The position numbers and the translations under genes were made by a program. The notes under the pieces were generated by a model, which searched no databases, was not told where the DNA came from, and worked only from the letters and a program-made list of their open reading frames with translations. Shown piece by piece: positions 17,027 to 25,955 of a stretch of DNA of 64,000 nucleotides. Origin of the DNA: Bacteroidota bacterium (lineage in GTDB: Bacteria > Bacteroidota > Bacteroidia > Chitinophagales > Chitinophagaceae); assembly GCA_030706685.1 (NCBI GenBank), contig JAUZOA010000017.1, positions 1-64,000 on the forward strand, given 5' to 3'. Positions within the stretch are counted from its first letter, which is position 1. The number at the start of each line of letters is the position of its first letter.

Positions 17027-18523
17027 ATGAAAATCAAGTCATTTTTAGCAAAACCATTCGCTTCCTATATATATAAAGGTATCCGGAAAGGGATGGTTAC
17101 TGCCATAGCCGACCAGGAAAATATCCTGAAGACCCTGATAAAAGTGGGCCGCACCACCGAATTTGGGAAACAAACCGGCCTTGATAAGGTAAATAATTAT
17201 GATGAATTCAGCCAGGCCGTCCCCATCAGGGACTATGAGGCCATGAAGCCCTTTATCAGCCTTATCAAGGAAGGGAAGCATAACGTGCTCTGGAAAGGCA
17301 AGCCAATCTATTTAGCCAAAACCTCCGGCACCACCAGCGGCACCAAGTATATCCCGATCACCAAAGACTCCATTCCCAATCATATCAATACCGCGAGGAA
17401 TGCTTTGCTCTGTTATATGGCAGAAACAGGCAATTCCCGGTTTGCAGATGGCAAAATGATCTTTCTTTCAGGGTCGCCGGAACTGGAAAGGATCGGCGAT
17501 ATCCCAACGGGCAGGCTGAGCGGCATCGTCAATCATCATGTGCCCAAATACCTCCGTACCAACCAGCTTCCATCTTATGAAACTAATTGTATAGACGACT
17601 GGGAAACGAAGCTGAATAAGATCGTGGATGAAACGATCAAGCAGGATATGACGCTGATCAGCGGTATACCGCCCTGGATGCAGATGTATTTTGATGAATT
17701 GATAAAAAGAACCGGCAAGAAGGTCGCGGATGTGTTTCCCAACTTCAGCTTAATGGTGCAGGGGGGTGTAAATTTCGAACCTTATAAAGCGAAGTTGTTT
17801 GAAAGTATCGGGAAAAAAATTGATACGATAGAATTATTCCCGGCCAGTGAAGGTTTTTTTGCTTTCCAGGATTCACAAAATGCCGAAGGCTTATTATTAA
17901 ATACCAATAGCGGGATATTTTTTGAATTTGTACCCTCTGGCGAGATATTCAATGAGAAGCCAACCCGGTTATCATTGAGCGATGTAAAAGTGGGGGAAAA
18001 CTACGCGCTCATCATTAATAGCAATGCGGGTTTATGGGGATATAATCTTGGGGATACGGTAAAATTCACTTCTACCAACCCTTACCGGCTTATTGTAACC
18101 GGCAGAACGAAACATTTTATTTCGGCTTTCGGGGAGCATGTGATCGGGGAAGAAGTGGAGTATAGCCTGCTGAAAGCGGCAAAGGAAGAAAGCATCCAGG
18201 TAACGGAGTTCACCGTGGCGCCCTATGTCAGTGGCGGTGAGGGCAAGTCTTACCATGAATGGTTTATTGAATTTGAAAATACGCCAACCAATATGCAGGA
18301 GTTTGCCAGTAAAATAGATGAGAACCTCCGGAAGAAAAATGTATATTATGATGACCTGATCAGCGGCAATATTCTCAAGCCGTTAAAAATAACAGCGGTC
18401 CGGAAAAACGGGTTTATTGATTACATGAAATCTGTTGGTAAATTAGGGGGGCAGAATAAAGTACCACGGTTAAGTAATGACAGGAAAATAGCGGATGATC
18501 TTATAAAATGGAAAGAAAACTGA
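17027..18523 (+). CDS. GH3-like acyl-adenylating enzyme
   Basis: 498 residues from the ATG at 17027; a longer reading from 16964 adds 21 residues without support. The adenylation motif is clear (TSGTTSGTKYIPIT at about 99-112). LFPASEGFFAFQ, LWGYNLGDTVKFTST and TGRTKHFISAFGEHVIGEEVEYSL follow, as in plant GH3 amido-synthetases. Plant members conjugate jasmonate or auxin to amino acids. Bacterial members have no settled substrate. TATATTTG at 16991-16998 is a good -7 element. The 3' end of the gene is partly duplicated downstream (18605-18719). Confidence 0.88.
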   Translation: MKIKSFLAKPFASYIYKGIRKGMVTAIADQENILKTLIKVGRTTEFGKQTGLDKVNNYDEFSQAVPIRDYEAMKPFISLIKEGKHNVLWKGKPIYLAKTSGTTSGTKYIPITKDSIPNHINTARNALLCYMAETGNSRFADGKMIFLSGSPELERIGDIPTGRLSGIVNHHVPKYLRTNQLPSYETNCIDDWETKLNKIVDETIKQDMTLISGIPPWMQMYFDELIKRTGKKVADVFPNFSLMVQGGVNFEPYKAKLFESIGKKIDTIELFPASEGFFAFQDSQNAEGLLLNTNSGIFFEFVPSGEIFNEKPTRLSLSDVKVGENYALIINSNAGLWGYNLGDTVKFTSTNPYRLIVTGRTKHFISAFGEHVIGEEVEYSLLKAAKEESIQVTEFTVAPYVSGGEGKSYHEWFIEFENTPTNMQEFASKIDENLRKKNVYYDDLISGNILKPLKITAVRKNGFIDYMKSVGKLGGQNKVPRLSNDRKIADDLIKWKEN

Positions 18524-18719
18524 TTGGAAGTACGAGGTACGATGTACGCCACCCTGGTATATGAAATATCTTCTATAGCAGGTCTGTGGTATAGGGCAAT
18601 GGCGGGAAAATGTCGGATGATCTTACTTATAAAACGAAAAGAAAACTAATATGATGTACGATGTTAGCTGTACGGTGTACGCCACTCCGATAAATGAAAT
18701 ATGTTCTATAACCAGACTG
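18483..18719. repeat. Tandem duplication of the GH3 gene end plus palindrome arm
   Basis: Unit 1 (18483-18588) and unit 2 (18605-18719) share the order GGAAAAT, CGGATGATCTTA, GAAAGAAAACT or AAAGAAAACTAAT, a GTACGNNGTACGCC arm, TGAAATAT, TTCTATA and AG(G/A)CTG-like ends. Unit 1 still codes for the GH3 C-terminus and stop. Unit 2 is a non-coding diverged copy that leads into the dxr start. Confidence 0.8.
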
Positions 18720-18733
18720 TCGTACATCGTACT
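18656..18733. repeat. GTACGATGTACGCC palindromic element, copy B
   Basis: The left arm is 28 bases (18656-18683), beginning GTACGATGT and ending GTGTACGCC. The right arm is GTCGTACATCGTAC (18720-18733). The dxr ATG lies 12 bases further on, so the element occupies the dxr leader. An isolated left arm (copy A) is at 18530-18550. Confidence 0.75.
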
Positions 18734-18745
18734 TCTTACTTAAGC

Positions 18746-19915
18746 ATGCTTGAACAACAACAAACACGACGTATAGCCATCTTTGGATCTACCGGTTCCA
18801 TCGGCACGCAGGCGCTGGAAGTGATAGCGGCTAATACCGATAAGTTTTCCGCTGAAATACTTACGGCCCATACTAATGAAGAGCTGCTGATCGAGCAGGC
18901 GTTGAAGTTCAACCCGAATATGGTAGTGATCGCTGATGAGAAGAAATACTTAAAGGTAAAGGATGCGCTTTCTTCCACGGCTATAAAGGTTTTCGCGGGT
19001 GAAAAAGCCCTGGAGGAAGTAGCGGCGATTGATTGTTATGACCTGATGCTGGCGGCTATTGTTGGTTATGCCGGTTTAAGGCCGACCCTGCAAGCTATCG
19101 GTATCGGCAAGCCTATTGCGCTGGCCAATAAAGAAACGCTTGTTGTCGCCGGTGATATTGTAATGCGGAAAGCGGTGGAAAGCCGGGTGCCTGTTATTCC
19201 TGTTGACTCTGAACATTCAGCGATTTTTCAATGCCTGGTTGGGGAAACGAGGAATAAGATCGAAAAGATCATTCTTACCGCGTCGGGCGGTCCTTTCCTT
19301 GGTCGCAAGCCAAATTATCTCGTCAATGTAAAAAGGGAGCATGCTTTACAACACCCGAATTGGAGCATGGGGGCAAAGATCACGATTGATTCGGCCACGC
19401 TGATGAACAAAGGATTGGAAATGATCGAGGCTAAATGGCTGTTCAACCTGAGGCCGGAGCAAATAAGGGTGCTTATTCACCCGCAGAGCATTATTCACAG
19501 CATGGTACAGTTTGAAGATGGCAGTATCAAAGCGCAGATGGGATTGCCGGATATGAGATTGCCGATACAATATTCACTGGCATTCCCCAGGAGAATACCC
19601 AACCAGTTCCCGAGATATGATTTCAAGAAAATAAATACGCTGACATTTGAAGAACCGGATATAAGAACTTTCAGGAATCTTGCCCTGGCCATAGAAGCGC
19701 TTAACCGGGGAGGCAATCTTCCTTCTGTCATGAACGCGGCCAATGAGATAGCGGTATATGCTTTTCTCCGTAACCGGATCAATTTTCTCGATATGACCGA
19801 TGTGGTGGAGAAAACGATGCAGAAGATATCATTTATTGAGAAGCCAACACTGGAAGAATATTTCAGCAGCGATGGGGAGGCAAGGACATTTGCCGCAGAT
19901 CTTATTCAACTCTGA
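18746..19915 (+). CDS. dxr: 1-deoxy-D-xylulose 5-phosphate reductoisomerase
   Basis: 389 residues from the ATG at 18746 (MLEQQQTRRIAIFGSTGSIG); an upstream in-frame ATG at 18701 falls in repeat sequence and is not credible. It is the NADPH-dependent second step of the MEP isoprenoid pathway. GSTGSIGTQALEV binds NADPH. ALANKETLVVAGD and PVDSEHSAIFQCL carry metal and substrate ligands, and SMGAKITIDSATLMNKGLEMIEA and the C-terminal helices are intact. It is followed after about 240 bases by rseP, a common neighbour in Bacteroidota. Confidence 0.97.
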   Translation: MLEQQQTRRIAIFGSTGSIGTQALEVIAANTDKFSAEILTAHTNEELLIEQALKFNPNMVVIADEKKYLKVKDALSSTAIKVFAGEKALEEVAAIDCYDLMLAAIVGYAGLRPTLQAIGIGKPIALANKETLVVAGDIVMRKAVESRVPVIPVDSEHSAIFQCLVGETRNKIEKIILTASGGPFLGRKPNYLVNVKREHALQHPNWSMGAKITIDSATLMNKGLEMIEAKWLFNLRPEQIRVLIHPQSIIHSMVQFEDGSIKAQMGLPDMRLPIQYSLAFPRRIPNQFPRYDFKKINTLTFEEPDIRTFRNLALAIEALNRGGNLPSVMNAANEIAVYAFLRNRINFLDMTDVVEKTMQKISFIEKPTLEEYFSSDGEARTFAADLIQL

Positions 19916-20154
19916 GAGCAGGCGTTCGATTTTGGAATTTTGTCCTTCGATTCGCTCAGGATGATATTGGCAAATTTGTTCAAGATAGCCATCTCGTTAT
20001 TCCTTTCAAATAGCTTAAGCATCGATGGGGTAGAAAGTGATCTGTTAAAAAAAATCCCGGTTTCCCGATTTCCCAATTCCAAAATGGTAATCTCTTTTAT
20101 TTCACGGATATTTGCAGTTTATTGTATCAATAAAAGTCTTTTAGGAATCAATAT

Positions 20155-21528
20155 ATGGGTTTATTAGCTATCAATTGGTCGTCAGTAGGTGTGCAGGTAG
20201 GGCAGTTATTACTTGCTTTATCCCTCCTCGTGATATTGCACGAGTTCGGTCATTATATTACTGCCCGCTGGTTTCGCTGCCGGGTAGAAAAGTTCTTCTT
20301 ATTCTTTGACCCCTGGTTCGCGCTTGTAAAAAAGAAAGTCGGGGATACCGTCTATGGTATCGGCTGGCTGCCATTGGGCGGGTATGTAAAAATATCCGGG
20401 ATGATCGATGAAAGTATGGATAAGGAACAGATGAAACAGCCGCCAAAAGAATGGGAATTCAGGAGCAAACCCGCCTGGCAGCGCCTTATAGTAATGCTGG
20501 CGGGGATCATTATGAATGTACTGGTAGCTTTTATCATCTACGCGTTTGTTTTAATGATCTGGGGGGAAAGAAATGTACCGAACGCGAGCGCTAAGAACGG
20601 GATATGGGTAGTGGATTCATTAATGACCACGCAGGGTTTTCAATCCGGTGACAAGATCATATCGGTAAACGGGGACTCCATCAAATATTTTGATGATATC
20701 CAGCCAAAGGTCCTTATTGGAGGAAAGAAAGTAGTGATTGAGCGAAACGGGGAAATCAAAGAGTTGGATCTCAATATTGATCTTATTGATAAATTGATTA
20801 CGAGGAAAGATAAGAAAAGGGTATTGATTACTGAGCGCCTTCCATGCATTATAGGTGTATACGACGACAAGGATACTGCCTACGGAAAACAGGCGAAGTT
20901 GCAGCCGTTTGACAGAATTATTTCAGTCAATGGCGAGCCGGTTCAGTTCCTTGACCAGATCAACGATATCGGGGCTCAGAACAAGAATGGAGCCGTTACC
21001 TTGTCTGTGCTGAGGAATAATGATACAATCAGCCTGACTAATAAAGTCAATAGCCAGGGTAGATTGGAATTGCAAACTTTAACGGATAAACAATATGACA
21101 GTTTAGGTGTATATAAGGTAATAACGACAAAATACCCGTTTTTTGCAGCGTTTCCTGCAGGTATCCGGAAGGCTGGTGAAAAGCTGCAGTTTTATATTGA
21201 CCAGTTCAAGCTGATATTGAATCCTAAAACGGGCGCGTATAAGGGATTAGGTGGTTTCAAAGCGATTGGCTCTGTTTTTCCTACTTTCTGGAGCTGGGAA
21301 GCATTTTGGAATATCACGGCTTTTTTATCTATCGTTCTGGCATTTATGAACCTGCTACCGATACCCGCTTTGGATGGTGGTCATGTCATGTTTACGTTAT
21401 ATGAGATGATTACCCGGCGGAAACCCAATGAGAAATTCATGGAGTACGCGCAGGTGGCCGGCATGGTACTTCTCATATTGCTGATGTTGTATGCAAATGG
21501 CAATGATTGGTTTGGATGGGGGAAGTGA
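20155..21528 (+). CDS. rseP: Site-2 intramembrane zinc protease RseP
   Basis: 457 residues. The zinc site HEFGHY is at residues 29-34 in the first membrane segment, and the second half of the active site, NLLPIPALDGGHVMF, is near residue 400. Two PDZ-like regions lie between (GDKIISVNGDSIKYFDD and FDRIISVNGEPVQFLDQ). RseP-type proteases cleave anti-sigma factors and leftover signal peptides within the inner membrane. A membrane helix follows the LDG motif at the C-terminus. No anti-sigma factor is adjacent. Confidence 0.95.
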   Translation: MGLLAINWSSVGVQVGQLLLALSLLVILHEFGHYITARWFRCRVEKFFLFFDPWFALVKKKVGDTVYGIGWLPLGGYVKISGMIDESMDKEQMKQPPKEWEFRSKPAWQRLIVMLAGIIMNVLVAFIIYAFVLMIWGERNVPNASAKNGIWVVDSLMTTQGFQSGDKIISVNGDSIKYFDDIQPKVLIGGKKVVIERNGEIKELDLNIDLIDKLITRKDKKRVLITERLPCIIGVYDDKDTAYGKQAKLQPFDRIISVNGEPVQFLDQINDIGAQNKNGAVTLSVLRNNDTISLTNKVNSQGRLELQTLTDKQYDSLGVYKVITTKYPFFAAFPAGIRKAGEKLQFYIDQFKLILNPKTGAYKGLGGFKAIGSVFPTFWSWEAFWNITAFLSIVLAFMNLLPIPALDGGHVMFTLYEMITRRKPNEKFMEYAQVAGMVLLILLMLYANGNDWFGWGK

Positions 21529-21556
21529 TGAGCAACAGACAATAGAAAACAGGAAA

Positions 21557-21570
21557 TTGACAATTGTCAA
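21557..21570. promoter_or_regulatory. Perfect 14-bp palindrome upstream of tmRNA
   Basis: TTGACAATTGTCAA lies 12 bases before the tmRNA 5' end, where a promoter core or operator would be. Its left half reads TTGACA. No TAnnTTTG element is seen at proper spacing, so whether it is an operator is an inference. Confidence 0.45.
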
Positions 21571-21582
21571 AAAAAGAATAAA

Positions 21583-21956
21583 GGGGCTGTCCCGGTTTTG
21601 ACAGCATAGATCTTTGAAAGTGTAAGCATGCAGTGCTTTGGGTGAACGGCACTTTAATCCAGAATACTCAAACTATAAATGGCAATACTCAGTATGCCAT
21701 GGCTGCCTAATCAGTGATTAGTTAGTCATTAGGGCCGCGGATGCAGGTTGTTCTGTTACCAGGCTCCGCCGCCGACTCAACAATAAAACAGAATGCTGCT
21801 GCAGAAGGCTGTGACTACGGCTTAAGACCATACAGCTAAGCACGGAATTGGTTTGTTCATTTCCTGTTTTGTGCCGACAAATAATAATGAAATAAGCATG
21901 TAGAAAGCTTTCGGGGAATATGTTTGGACGCGGGTTCGATTCCCGCCAGCTCCACC
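21583..21956 (+). ncRNA. ssrA: Transfer-messenger RNA (tmRNA)
   Basis: The 5' end GGGGCTGTCCCGGTTTTGACAGC matches the tmRNA start, and 3' GCGGGTTCGATTCCCGC gives the T-arm. The acceptor stem pairs GGGGCTG with CAGCTCC. The tag ORF at 21681-21710 reads GGC AAT ACT CAG TAT GCC ATG GCT GCC TAA, giving GNTQYAMAA. This ends in AA as needed for proteolysis and resembles Bacteroidota tags (such as ...YALAA). After the discriminator the genome reads CCG, so the final A of CCA is not encoded. SmpB and ribosome rescue are the known partners. A short stem with T-run follows near 21959-21977. Confidence 0.95.
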
Positions 21957-22141
21957 GGATCAAACGATTGGTTTTTTATGACCTCTACATAATTAAAACC
22001 AATAAGTCAAATCTATTTATGGATAGATTTGGCGATAACTGTTGTTGAAGATTCTTTAATATTTTTTTCTTTGTTTGTTTTTTTTCATAACTTTTGATAG
22101 TTGAAATCTTATCTATTAAAAATTCTCAATAAACCCTTGCT

Positions 22142-22777
22142 ATGGAAAAGACTTCCATCGTTTTGGTGGACGATCACAAACTGATCAGGGATTCGTGGTC
22201 ATTCATACTCAACAGCGATTCCAGGTTTACCGTTATTGGGGAGACCAGTAACGGGGAGGACGCTATAAAAATCGTAAAAACTTTAAAGCCGGATATTGTC
22301 CTGATGGATGTTAATATGGTACCGGTAAATGGCTTTGATGCCACCCGGCAGATCACTAAGTATTGCCCCGGTTCAAAAGTGATTGCCGTTTCCATGCATA
22401 CCATGCCGGCTTATGCCAAAAGGATGATGCAGCTTGGCGCGATGGGGTATGTGACCAAGAACTCATCCAAGGATGAAATGATCCGGGCTATTATTGAAGT
22501 CAGTAAAGGGAAAAAATATATTTGCGAGGAGGTAAAAAATATTCTCGCCCAGAAAGAGCTGGAAGATGAAACATCGCCAAGCGATATGAATAATCTTTCG
22601 CGAAGGGAAATCGACATCATCCAGTTTATCAAACAAGGGTTCTCCTCCAAGGAAATCGCTTCTGAACTGGACATTTCTCTCAAAACGGTCGAAGTACACC
22701 GCTACAATATTCTCAAGAAACTCAAGTTGAAGAATACGGCCGCTCTGGTAAATTTTATTAATGTAAACGGGCTTTAA
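22142..22777 (+). CDS. NarL/LuxR-type response regulator
   Basis: 211 residues. The receiver domain has VLVDDHKLIRD (acidic pair at 10-11), phospho-acceptor D56 in DIVLMDVNMV, and the conserved Lys in VTKNSSKDEM. The C-terminal LuxR helix-turn-helix is LSRREIDIIQFIKQGFSSKE, then IASELDISLKTVEVHR. It would bind DNA when phosphorylated. No histidine kinase is adjacent. The orphan kinase at 3559-7308 is of another class and unlikely to be the partner. Confidence 0.93.
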   Translation: MEKTSIVLVDDHKLIRDSWSFILNSDSRFTVIGETSNGEDAIKIVKTLKPDIVLMDVNMVPVNGFDATRQITKYCPGSKVIAVSMHTMPAYAKRMMQLGAMGYVTKNSSKDEMIRAIIEVSKGKKYICEEVKNILAQKELEDETSPSDMNNLSRREIDIIQFIKQGFSSKEIASELDISLKTVEVHRYNILKKLKLKNTAALVNFINVNGL

Positions 22778-22831
22778 AAAAGATATTCCCGGAGATGAAA
22801 ATCGTGGTTGCGGAAATGAATTTACCAGTCT

Positions 22832-22957
22832 TTAACCCCTGTATTTATAGTTGCTCTGTGGATTCATCGGGCAACCGCTTTTGCGGGATGAATAGCAGGA
22901 AGTTATCGTGATGGCCAGGATGATAAGGGCTAAAATAGTCAGGAGCCTGGTTTTCAT
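22832..22957 (-). CDS. 41-residue lipoprotein
   Basis: ATG at 22955-22957, TAA at 22832-22834. The peptide has a signal sequence with lipobox (MKTRLLTILALIILAITITSC, Cys21) and a mature part of only 21 residues containing GCPMNPQSNYKYRG. The GCPMNPQSNY pattern matches, from memory, short lipoproteins seen in other Bacteroidota, but I cannot confirm that here. CAAATATA at 23004-23011 is a perfect -7 element (TATATTTG) on the same strand. It converges on the response regulator gene. Function unknown. Confidence 0.75.
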   Translation of the reverse strand: MKTRLLTILALIILAITITSCYSSRKSGCPMNPQSNYKYRG

Positions 22958-23180
22958 TTTTTTTGTGTTTGTTGGTTAACGATATAGCTAAACAATTATT
23001 ATGCAAATATATAGCCTTCAACTCATTTTTTATAGCTATGCCGGCAATAAGTAAGTCTTTATACTTATTTGCAGATGGACAGAAAGGATTTTTTTTCGGC
23101 TTTCAGGTTATTTCCTTTTTTTGAAAAAAGCAAAGGACTACCTTTACCGCCCTGATTAGTAAGACAAATTAACTCACCTG

Positions 23181-23948
23181 ATGCTGCAATTGAAAAAACC
23201 CCTGGCCTTTATTGATCTTGAAACTACAGGAACCAATCTTGGCACCGACCGTATCATTGAAATCGCTATTGTTAAACTTTTACCCGACGGCACAAAAAGT
23301 ATCAAACGGAAGATCATCAACCCGGAAATGCCGATACCCAAATCTTCAACTGATGTACATGGATTCACGGATGAAATGGTGAAAGATGCTCCAGTTTTCA
23401 GGCAGGTAGCACATGAATTAAAGCAAATGCTCGATGGTTGTGATATCGCAGGCTACAATTCGAACCGGTTTGATATTCCTTTACTGGTGGAAGAATTTTT
23501 AAGGGCAGGAGTTGAGTTTGATGTAAAAGGAAGAAAACTGGTGGATGTTCAGAAGATATTTCACCAGATGGAACAACGAACCCTTAGCGCAGCCTATAAG
23601 TTTTATTGCAATAAGGTATTGACTTCCGCGCATAGCGCTGAAGCCGATGCAGCGGCGACCCATGAAATTCTCGTGGCTCAGCTGGATCATTACCCCGTTC
23701 TTGGGAATACCGTTGATACAATTTTAAAGGCGATCGGGGAGGAAGTAATCGTTGATTTTGCCCGTCGTTTTGTGGTTGAAAACGGGGTTGAAGTCTTTAA
23801 TTTTGGCAAATTCAAGGGACGCCCGGTTTCTGAGGTCTTAAGGGCTGAACCTCAATACTATGACTGGATGATGAAAGGGGATTTCCCCCAGCATACCAAG
23901 CAAAAACTCACTGAGATTTATACTCGCACCATATTGAAAAAGGTTTGA
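23181..23948 (+). CDS. DnaQ-like DEDDh 3'-5' exonuclease
   Basis: 255 residues. Exo I is FIDLETTGTNL (D12, E14). Exo II is in GYNSNRFDIPLL. Exo III is HSAEADAAATHEIL (His and Asp). The family covers the DNA polymerase III epsilon subunit and related nucleases. The extra C-terminal 70 residues (FNFGKFKGRPVSEVLRAEPQYYDWMM) match the small domain found after the exonuclease in Bacteroidota versions. It may be a proofreading or repair nuclease rather than the replicative epsilon. Confidence 0.9.
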   Translation: MLQLKKPLAFIDLETTGTNLGTDRIIEIAIVKLLPDGTKSIKRKIINPEMPIPKSSTDVHGFTDEMVKDAPVFRQVAHELKQMLDGCDIAGYNSNRFDIPLLVEEFLRAGVEFDVKGRKLVDVQKIFHQMEQRTLSAAYKFYCNKVLTSAHSAEADAAATHEILVAQLDHYPVLGNTVDTILKAIGEEVIVDFARRFVVENGVEVFNFGKFKGRPVSEVLRAEPQYYDWMMKGDFPQHTKQKLTEIYTRTILKKV

Positions 23949-24038
23949 TTCTGCTATTAATTCCTTTTCTGTGAACAATTTTAACACGGTAGCATTATTG
24001 ATTATCGTAAATTCGTTACTTGCCTTTACTATAACTAA

Positions 24039-24845
24039 GTGGAAAAATTAGTCGTCATACCAACCTATAACGAGAGAGAAAATATAAGCAATATTCTCCA
24101 TGCCATCTTTAACCTCGACGAAGACTTTCATGTTCTCGTCATTGACGATGGTTCTCCCGACGGTACTGCCGGCATTGTAAAGGAACTTCAGCCCAAATTT
24201 GCCGGCCAATTATTTATCGAAGAAAGAGAAGGGAAACTCGGCCTGGGTACCGCCTATATTCATGGCTTCAAATGGGCCATAGAACACGGGTATTCCTATA
24301 TCTTCGAAATGGATGCCGATTTTTCACATAACCCTCATGATCTTTCCCGCCTATATAGTGCCTGTAAAAACGAGGGAGCTGATCTTGCCATCGGTTCGCG
24401 ATATGTAAAAGGCGGCGGCGTAGTTAACTGGCCCCGCAACAGGATTGCTTTGTCCAAAGGAGCTTCCTTATATACCAGGATCATCACCTGGATGCATGTA
24501 AGGGATTCGACCGCAGGATTTATGTGCTACAAAAAAGAAGTCCTGGAAACGATCAACCTCGACGAGATCCATTTTACCGGTTATGCTTTCCAGATAGAAA
24601 TGAAATTCGCGGCCTGGAAGCTTGGTTTTAAATTAGTGGAAGTGCCCATTATTTTCCAGGACAGGGCACATGGTGTTTCCAAGATGAATAAAGGAATTGT
24701 GAAGGAAGGCATTCTTGGGGTGCTCAAACTCCGCTGGCACAGCTGGTTCACCAATTACAGGAAAAGAGTAAAGAAACCCTATAATCAACGATCCGCCGCC
24801 GCTGAGCCCATACAGCAGAATAACGTGTTGGTGGAAAGCAAATGA
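24039..24845 (+). CDS. Polyprenol-phosphate mannosyltransferase-like GT2 enzyme
   Basis: 268 residues from a GTG start. GT2 motifs are VVIPTYNERENISNIL, VIDDGSPDGTAGIV and the metal motif MDADFSHNP. Motifs specific for DPM1-like enzymes follow: LAIGSRYVKGGGVVNWPRNR and TAGFMCYKKEVLE. It would transfer mannose (or glucose) from a GDP or UDP sugar to a polyprenol phosphate. There is no C-terminal membrane domain, so it is the short, soluble type. A candidate promoter, TTG and TGCCTTTA, lies upstream near 24010-24025. Confidence 0.9.
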   Translation: MEKLVVIPTYNERENISNILHAIFNLDEDFHVLVIDDGSPDGTAGIVKELQPKFAGQLFIEEREGKLGLGTAYIHGFKWAIEHGYSYIFEMDADFSHNPHDLSRLYSACKNEGADLAIGSRYVKGGGVVNWPRNRIALSKGASLYTRIITWMHVRDSTAGFMCYKKEVLETINLDEIHFTGYAFQIEMKFAAWKLGFKLVEVPIIFQDRAHGVSKMNKGIVKEGILGVLKLRWHSWFTNYRKRVKKPYNQRSAAAEPIQQNNVLVESK

Positions 24846-25067
24846 TCTTCTCTTATTTAGCAGCGTATTAATTTGATTTCATCTTGCTGAAAGAACTTAT
24901 TGTTTTTTCTGGTAGTGATCATTTTTCGTTTCACATCAGGCTGCAAAGATTAGCCAGACCACAAAAATAGCAGCAGAGCCTTCACGTTATTGCGTGACTT
25001 AGCAGTTTTGCGTGAAATCAGTTTTCGAAATTAACTACTACCCGAAATTGCCTTTCTTTGCGAAGCG

Positions 25068-25955
25068 ATGAAAAAAGCGTTTATCCAGCTTCATATTGCT
25101 GTTTTCTTAGCGGGATTTACCGGCATACTTGGGCGGCTTATCCACCTGGATGCAGGATGGCTTGTATGGTATCGCCTGCTGTTAAGCTCCGTTACCATGT
25201 GGATACTGTTTTCATTCACTAAGAAATTACAAAGGATCTCCGCGAAAGATATGCTGAAACTGACAGGGATCGGTTTTGTAGCCGCCCTGCACTGGGTTAC
25301 CTTTTATGGCTCTATTAAAACAGCCAATGTTTCTGTAGCGCTGGTTTGTTTTTCGGCTGTTGGGTTTTTTACCGCCTTATTGGAACCGCTTGTTCTGCGG
25401 GTGAGGATCAAATGGGCGGAAGTTTTACTTGGGCTGCTCGTGATCGCGGGTATCTATATCATTTTCCGGTTTGACCCTCAATATGAAACAGGTATCCTGC
25501 TCGGCACTGTATCGGCGGTATTGCTGGCTTTCGTAATGATTGTCATCCGCCAGTTTGTTCAGAGAATAAATACCGAAACATTGCTTACCTACCAGTTGAG
25601 CGGGGGGTGGCTTGCCCTTACTGCTTTTATGCCGTTCTATCTGCAGCGTTTCCCGACCCATTATATTTTTCCCGGACTGGAAGACTGGGGATGGCTGCTG
25701 GTATTATCCTGGTTCTGTTCTGTACTGGCTTTCCAGCTTTCGGCCGGCGCATTGAAAAAACTTACCGCTTTTACCGTTAACCTTACTTATAATCTTGAAC
25801 CGGTATACGGGATCATACTGGCTTTTATTGTCTATAAAGAAAACCAGTTTTTAAGCAAATGGTTTTTTGCGGGGTTCGCGCTTATTGCAGCATCCCTGGT
25901 CATTCATGTTATCATGTTAACCGGACAGGAAAGAAAATCGAAAAAGAATGGATAA
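25068..25955 (+). CDS. DMT-family EamA transporter
   Basis: 295 residues with ten predicted membrane segments in two EamA repeats (about 5-140 and 150-290). The typical GFTGILGRLIHLDAGWLVWYR and LHWVTFYGSIKTANVSVALV regions are present. EamA proteins export metabolites or amino acids. The substrate is unknown. The last eight bases overlap the start of the methyltransferase gene, so the two are coupled. Confidence 0.9.
   Translation: MKKAFIQLHIAVFLAGFTGILGRLIHLDAGWLVWYRLLLSSVTMWILFSFTKKLQRISAKDMLKLTGIGFVAALHWVTFYGSIKTANVSVALVCFSAVGFFTALLEPLVLRVRIKWAEVLLGLLVIAGIYIIFRFDPQYETGILLGTVSAVLLAFVMIVIRQFVQRINTETLLTYQLSGGWLALTAFMPFYLQRFPTHYIFPGLEDWGWLLVLSWFCSVLAFQLSAGALKKLTAFTVNLTYNLEPVYGIILAFIVYKENQFLSKWFFAGFALIAASLVIHVIMLTGQERKSKKNG

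Noticed and set aside
21930-21956. Isolated tRNA
   Set aside because: The T-arm belongs to tmRNA, as shown by the paired 5' end 350 bases upstream and the tag ORF; there is no anticodon arm.
21718-21963. Minus-strand ORF with WSWRESNPRP start
   Set aside because: It is the complement of the tmRNA T-arm and acceptor; such shadows are typical of tRNA-like sequence.
23075-23155. 26-codon ORF beginning MDRKDFFSAFRLFPFF upstream of the DEDDh exonuclease
   Set aside because: It has a start resembling some redox proteins but no further motif, no clear ribosome site and is too short to judge.
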